From the NCBI GenBank assembly GCA_938091715.1, contig CALKMT010000102.1, forward strand, positions 1 through 9,080: a stretch of 9,080 nt of DNA, read 5' to 3'. The stretch comes from an uncultured Litorivicinus sp. (GTDB lineage Bacteria > Pseudomonadota > Gammaproteobacteria > Pseudomonadales > Litorivicinaceae). A program made the position numbers and the translations under genes. This document shows, piece after piece, positions 7,430 to 9,080 of the stretch. The notes below the pieces were generated by a model. It was not told where the DNA came from. It saw nothing but the letters and a program-made list of their open reading frames with translations, and did no database searches. Position 1 is the first letter of the stretch. The number at the start of each line of letters is the position of its first letter.

Positions 7430-8343
7430 TGCAAAAAGCGTCCCGGCACTAGGCGATTGCTCTGCGCAATGCGCGGCAGGGGCTGTCGCTTTTGACCGGC
7501 AAACTGCCACTCCAAAATTCTCAGTGCGCCGGCTCCAGTCCCAACTAAGTGATCTGGCCCCGGGCCAATTTGACCCGGTTCCAATCCGGGATTTTCCAGC
7601 ACTTCGGCGCGGTGCAGCTTGATGCGTCCAAATTCGCCGTCGACCCAGGCCCCCGGGGCTGGGTTAAACGCATGAATTTGCCGACGCAAACGCTCGGCGG
7701 GCCAAGAAAAATCCAGTTGAGCCTCGGCCTTGCTCAGCTTTTTTGCGTACAGCACGCCGGTCTCGGGCTGCGTGGTCCCGGGCACCTGGTTTTGTAGGTC
7801 CGACCAATGGGCCTGTAACAGCGGCCAACCCATGGCAGCCAGACGGTCGTGAACATCCAAGGCGGTGTCGGCGACGTCAATCGGGGTACGCATCTCGCCA
7901 ATGACGGCACCGGTATCCAGGCCTTCTTCCATGCGCATCAGCCCCAGTCCGGTCTCGGCATCGCCGGCTTCGATGGCGCGTTGAATCGGGGCCGCGCCGC
8001 GCCACCGAGGCAGCAGGGAGCCATGCAAGTTGACGCAGCCCAGTGCAAAGCCGTCGATAATGGGTTTGGGTAGCAACAGGCCATAGGCTGCGACCACCAA
8101 CAGGTCGGCACCTGAGTTCAGTAACTCGGCCTGAGCTTCGGGGTCTTTTAGCGATTCAGGTTGGTAAACGGTAAGCCCGGCGGCCAATGCGGTTTGCTTG
8201 ACCGGTGAGGCGGTCAGCTTTCGACCCCGTCCGGCCGGGCGGTCTGGTTGAGTCCAGACGCCAACAATTTCAACTCCGGCGCCTATCAGGCCCTGTAGGG
8301 CTGGCACCGCGAAGTCCGGTGTGCCGGCGTAGGCAATGCGCAT
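7426..8343 (-). CDS. fmt: Methionyl-tRNA formyltransferase
   Basis: Transfers a formyl group from 10-formyltetrahydrofolate to methionyl initiator tRNA in the cytoplasm, allowing normal bacterial translation initiation. The 305-residue product begins MRIAYAGTPDFAVPAL, the family start. The catalytic triad is visible as Asn105 and His107 in CVNLHGSLLPRWRGAAP and Asp143 in EEGLDTGAV. QPDRPAGRGRKLTASPVK near 32-49, in the loop that meets the tRNA acceptor end, is present. The C-terminal tRNA-binding domain starts near 200, with YAKKLSKAEAQLDFSW and IHAFNPAPGAW. Length is slightly below E. coli Fmt (315). The ATG is two bases after the def stop and has no strong ribosome site of its own. Fmt and Def act on the same formyl group at opposite ends of the cycle, which explains their pairing. 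Confidence 0.98.
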   Translation of the reverse strand: MRIAYAGTPDFAVPALQGLIGAGVEIVGVWTQPDRPAGRGRKLTASPVKQTALAAGLTVYQPESLKDPEAQAELLNSGADLLVVAAYGLLLPKPIIDGFALGCVNLHGSLLPRWRGAAPIQRAIEAGDAETGLGLMRMEEGLDTGAVIGEMRTPIDVADTALDVHDRLAAMGWPLLQAHWSDLQNQVPGTTQPETGVLYAKKLSKAEAQLDFSWPAERLRRQIHAFNPAPGAWVDGEFGRIKLHRAEVLENPGLEPGQIGPGPDHLVGTGAGALRILEWQFAGQKRQPLPRIAQSNRLVPGRFLQ

Positions 8344-8345
8344 CG

Positions 8346-8861
8346 TTAACCGGCTCGCTGTTGCATACGGTGAATTTTGTCCAGTTTACGTTGAATACGA
8401 TCGCGCTTGAGATTCGACAAATAGTCCACGAACAGTTTGCCGGCCAGGTGATCGCATTCGTGCTGAATGCATACCGCCAACAGGCCCTCGGCTTCGGTCT
8501 CAAAAGCTTCGCCTTGCTCGTTTAAGGCATGAATTTTGACTCGAGCCGGCCGGGTAATTTCCTCGTAGAACCCCGGCACACTCAAGCAGCCTTCTTGATA
8601 ACTGAATTCTTCGTCGGTCAGGGGTGTGATGTCTGGGTTGATAAACACCAAGGGCTCGTTGCGCTCGTCGGACAGGTCTATCACGACCACTCGTTCATGC
8701 ACGTCGACCTGGCTGGCTGCCAGGCCAATGCCCTCGGCTTCGTACATCGTCTCTAACATGTCGCGAACTAGGGTCTGTATGCGCCCGTCAACGACCTCGA
8801 CAGGTTTCGCCACAGTGCGCAATCGCTTGTCAGGGAACTCCAGAATATTCAGCACTGTCAT
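8346..8861 (-). CDS. def: Peptide deformylase
   Basis: Metal-dependent hydrolase that removes the N-formyl group from nascent proteins at the ribosome exit. All three active-site motifs are intact: GIGLAASQ at residues 44-51, EGCLS at 90-94 with metal ligand Cys92, and QHECDH at 133-138 with His134, catalytic Glu135 and His138. The C-terminal helix [18 protein letters not shown] resembles the ribosome-binding helix of E. coli Def. The ATG at 8861 gives 171 residues beginning [22 protein letters not shown], in register with E. coli Def (169), and has GAGG ten bases upstream. An in-frame ATG at 8891 would add ten residues ([10 protein letters not shown]) with no family counterpart and would run through the ribosome site, so it is rejected. 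It is the first gene of the def-fmt-rsmB-trkA-trkH operon. Confidence 0.98.
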   Translation of the reverse strand: MTVLNILEFPDKRLRTVAKPVEVVDGRIQTLVRDMLETMYEAEGIGLAASQVDVHERVVVIDLSDERNEPLVFINPDITPLTDEEFSYQEGCLSVPGFYEEITRPARVKIHALNEQGEAFETEAEGLLAVCIQHECDHLAGKLFVDYLSNLKRDRIQRKLDKIHRMQQRAG

Positions 8862-8950
8862 CAGTACTAGACCTCGATACGGTAAGTTCAAAATTCGTTG
8901 CTAATCTTATCATTAAGTCCGTGTGCTGCGGGCGCGTAAAGGAACGACTG
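8862..8950. promoter_or_regulatory. Divergent promoter region between def and the LysM gene
   Basis: This 89-base spacer holds the only AT-rich stretch in the area (about 8885-8917). On the plus strand TATCAT (8908-8913, five of six -10 bases) with TTCAAA (8887-8892) at a short 15-base spacing could serve the LysM gene. On the minus strand TAAGAT (8909 to 8904) could be a -10 for def, but no good -35 is found 16-18 bases upstream. The position makes promoters for both directions likely; the exact elements are uncertain. Confidence 0.35.
8872..8875 (-). promoter_or_regulatory. Shine-Dalgarno site that selects the def start at 8861
   Basis: The minus strand reads GAGG ten bases before the ATG at 8861. 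The spacing is slightly long but usable. The site falls inside the longer alternative reading frame from 8891, which argues for the shorter def protein. Confidence 0.55.
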
Positions 8951-9080
8951 ATGAGATTACCCCGCCTGTTACTGGCACTTGGCTTGTTAATTGGATGGAG
9001 CGCACAGGCAGACTCCACCCTGCGCTCTGACCATCCCGACGAATACACGGTGGTCAAAGGCGACACCCTGTGGGACATAT
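8951..9080 (+). CDS. Secreted LysM-domain protein (partial, N-terminus only)
   Basis: Only 43 codons are in the window. Residues 1-20 (MRLPRLLLALGLLIGWSAQA) form a signal peptide with a short basic start, a leucine-rich core and a probable signal peptidase I site after AQA. A LysM motif begins at YTVVKGDTLWDI near residues 32-43; LysM domains bind the glycan strands of peptidoglycan, so the protein should act in the periplasm or cell wall. The ATG is preceded by AAGGA (8939-8943) with a seven-base spacer. The gene is divergent from def. In many gammaproteobacteria a LysM protein sits here, upstream of dprA; this is recalled context, not visible in the window. The C-terminal domain and true function cannot be judged. 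Confidence 0.9.
   Translation, partial: MRLPRLLLALGLLIGWSAQADSTLRSDHPDEYTVVKGDTLWDI

Noticed and set aside
8862..8891. Ten-residue N-terminal extension of def from the ATG at 8891
   Set aside because: The residues have no counterpart in the deformylase family, and the GAGG site serves the ATG at 8861.
1..9080. Mobile elements, CRISPR arrays, tRNA or rRNA genes, or a hidden accessory system
   Set aside because: All but about 160 bases are covered by intact core genes of uniform character; no terminal inverted repeats, direct repeat arrays or RNA gene signatures were seen.

Overview
The window looks like a stretch of a gammaproteobacterial chromosome, GC-rich by eye, and completely filled with core genes. 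Every protein closely resembles the Escherichia coli and Pseudomonas versions. The order def-fmt-rsmB-trkA next to a divergent LysM gene, with glyQS and a lipid A-type acyltransferase nearby, recalls the region close to the origin in Pseudomonas (remembered order: glyS, glyQ, tag, acyltransferase, ..., trkA, rsmB, fmt, def, LysM protein). The trkH gene directly behind trkA, and the missing tag gene, differ from Pseudomonas. A marine or Oceanospirillales-like lineage is possible, but the sequence does not settle it.

Layout. From base 1 to 2247 the minus strand carries glyQ-glyS, the two subunits of tetrameric glycyl-tRNA synthetase; glyS runs off the left edge. A 73-base divergent spacer (2248-2320) holds a probable pair of promoters overlapping at one palindromic -10 element. 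From 2321 to 3193 the plus strand encodes an LpxL/HtrB-family acyltransferase, whose stop codon overlaps that of the convergent trkH. From 3190 to 8861 the minus strand carries a tight five-gene operon, def-fmt-rsmB-trkA-trkH. Its junctions are +2, -4, -4 and +2 bases, and two of its genes start with GTG. An 89-base divergent spacer (8862-8950) separates def from the start of a secreted LysM-domain protein that continues past the right edge.

How the genes work together. GlyQ and GlyS charge tRNA-Gly. Fmt formylates initiator tRNA and Def removes the formyl group from new proteins. RsmB methylates 16S rRNA. TrkA and TrkH form a potassium uptake system, and the acyltransferase and LysM protein belong to the cell envelope. 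No mobile element, CRISPR array, tRNA, rRNA or accessory system was seen, and no gap between genes reaches 300 bases.

No convincing new biological system is visible. The points most worth a second look are the shared-palindrome divergent promoter, two in-frame extra segments in the partner proteins TrkA and TrkH compared with remembered E. coli sequences, and the stop-on-stop convergence of the acyltransferase gene and trkH.
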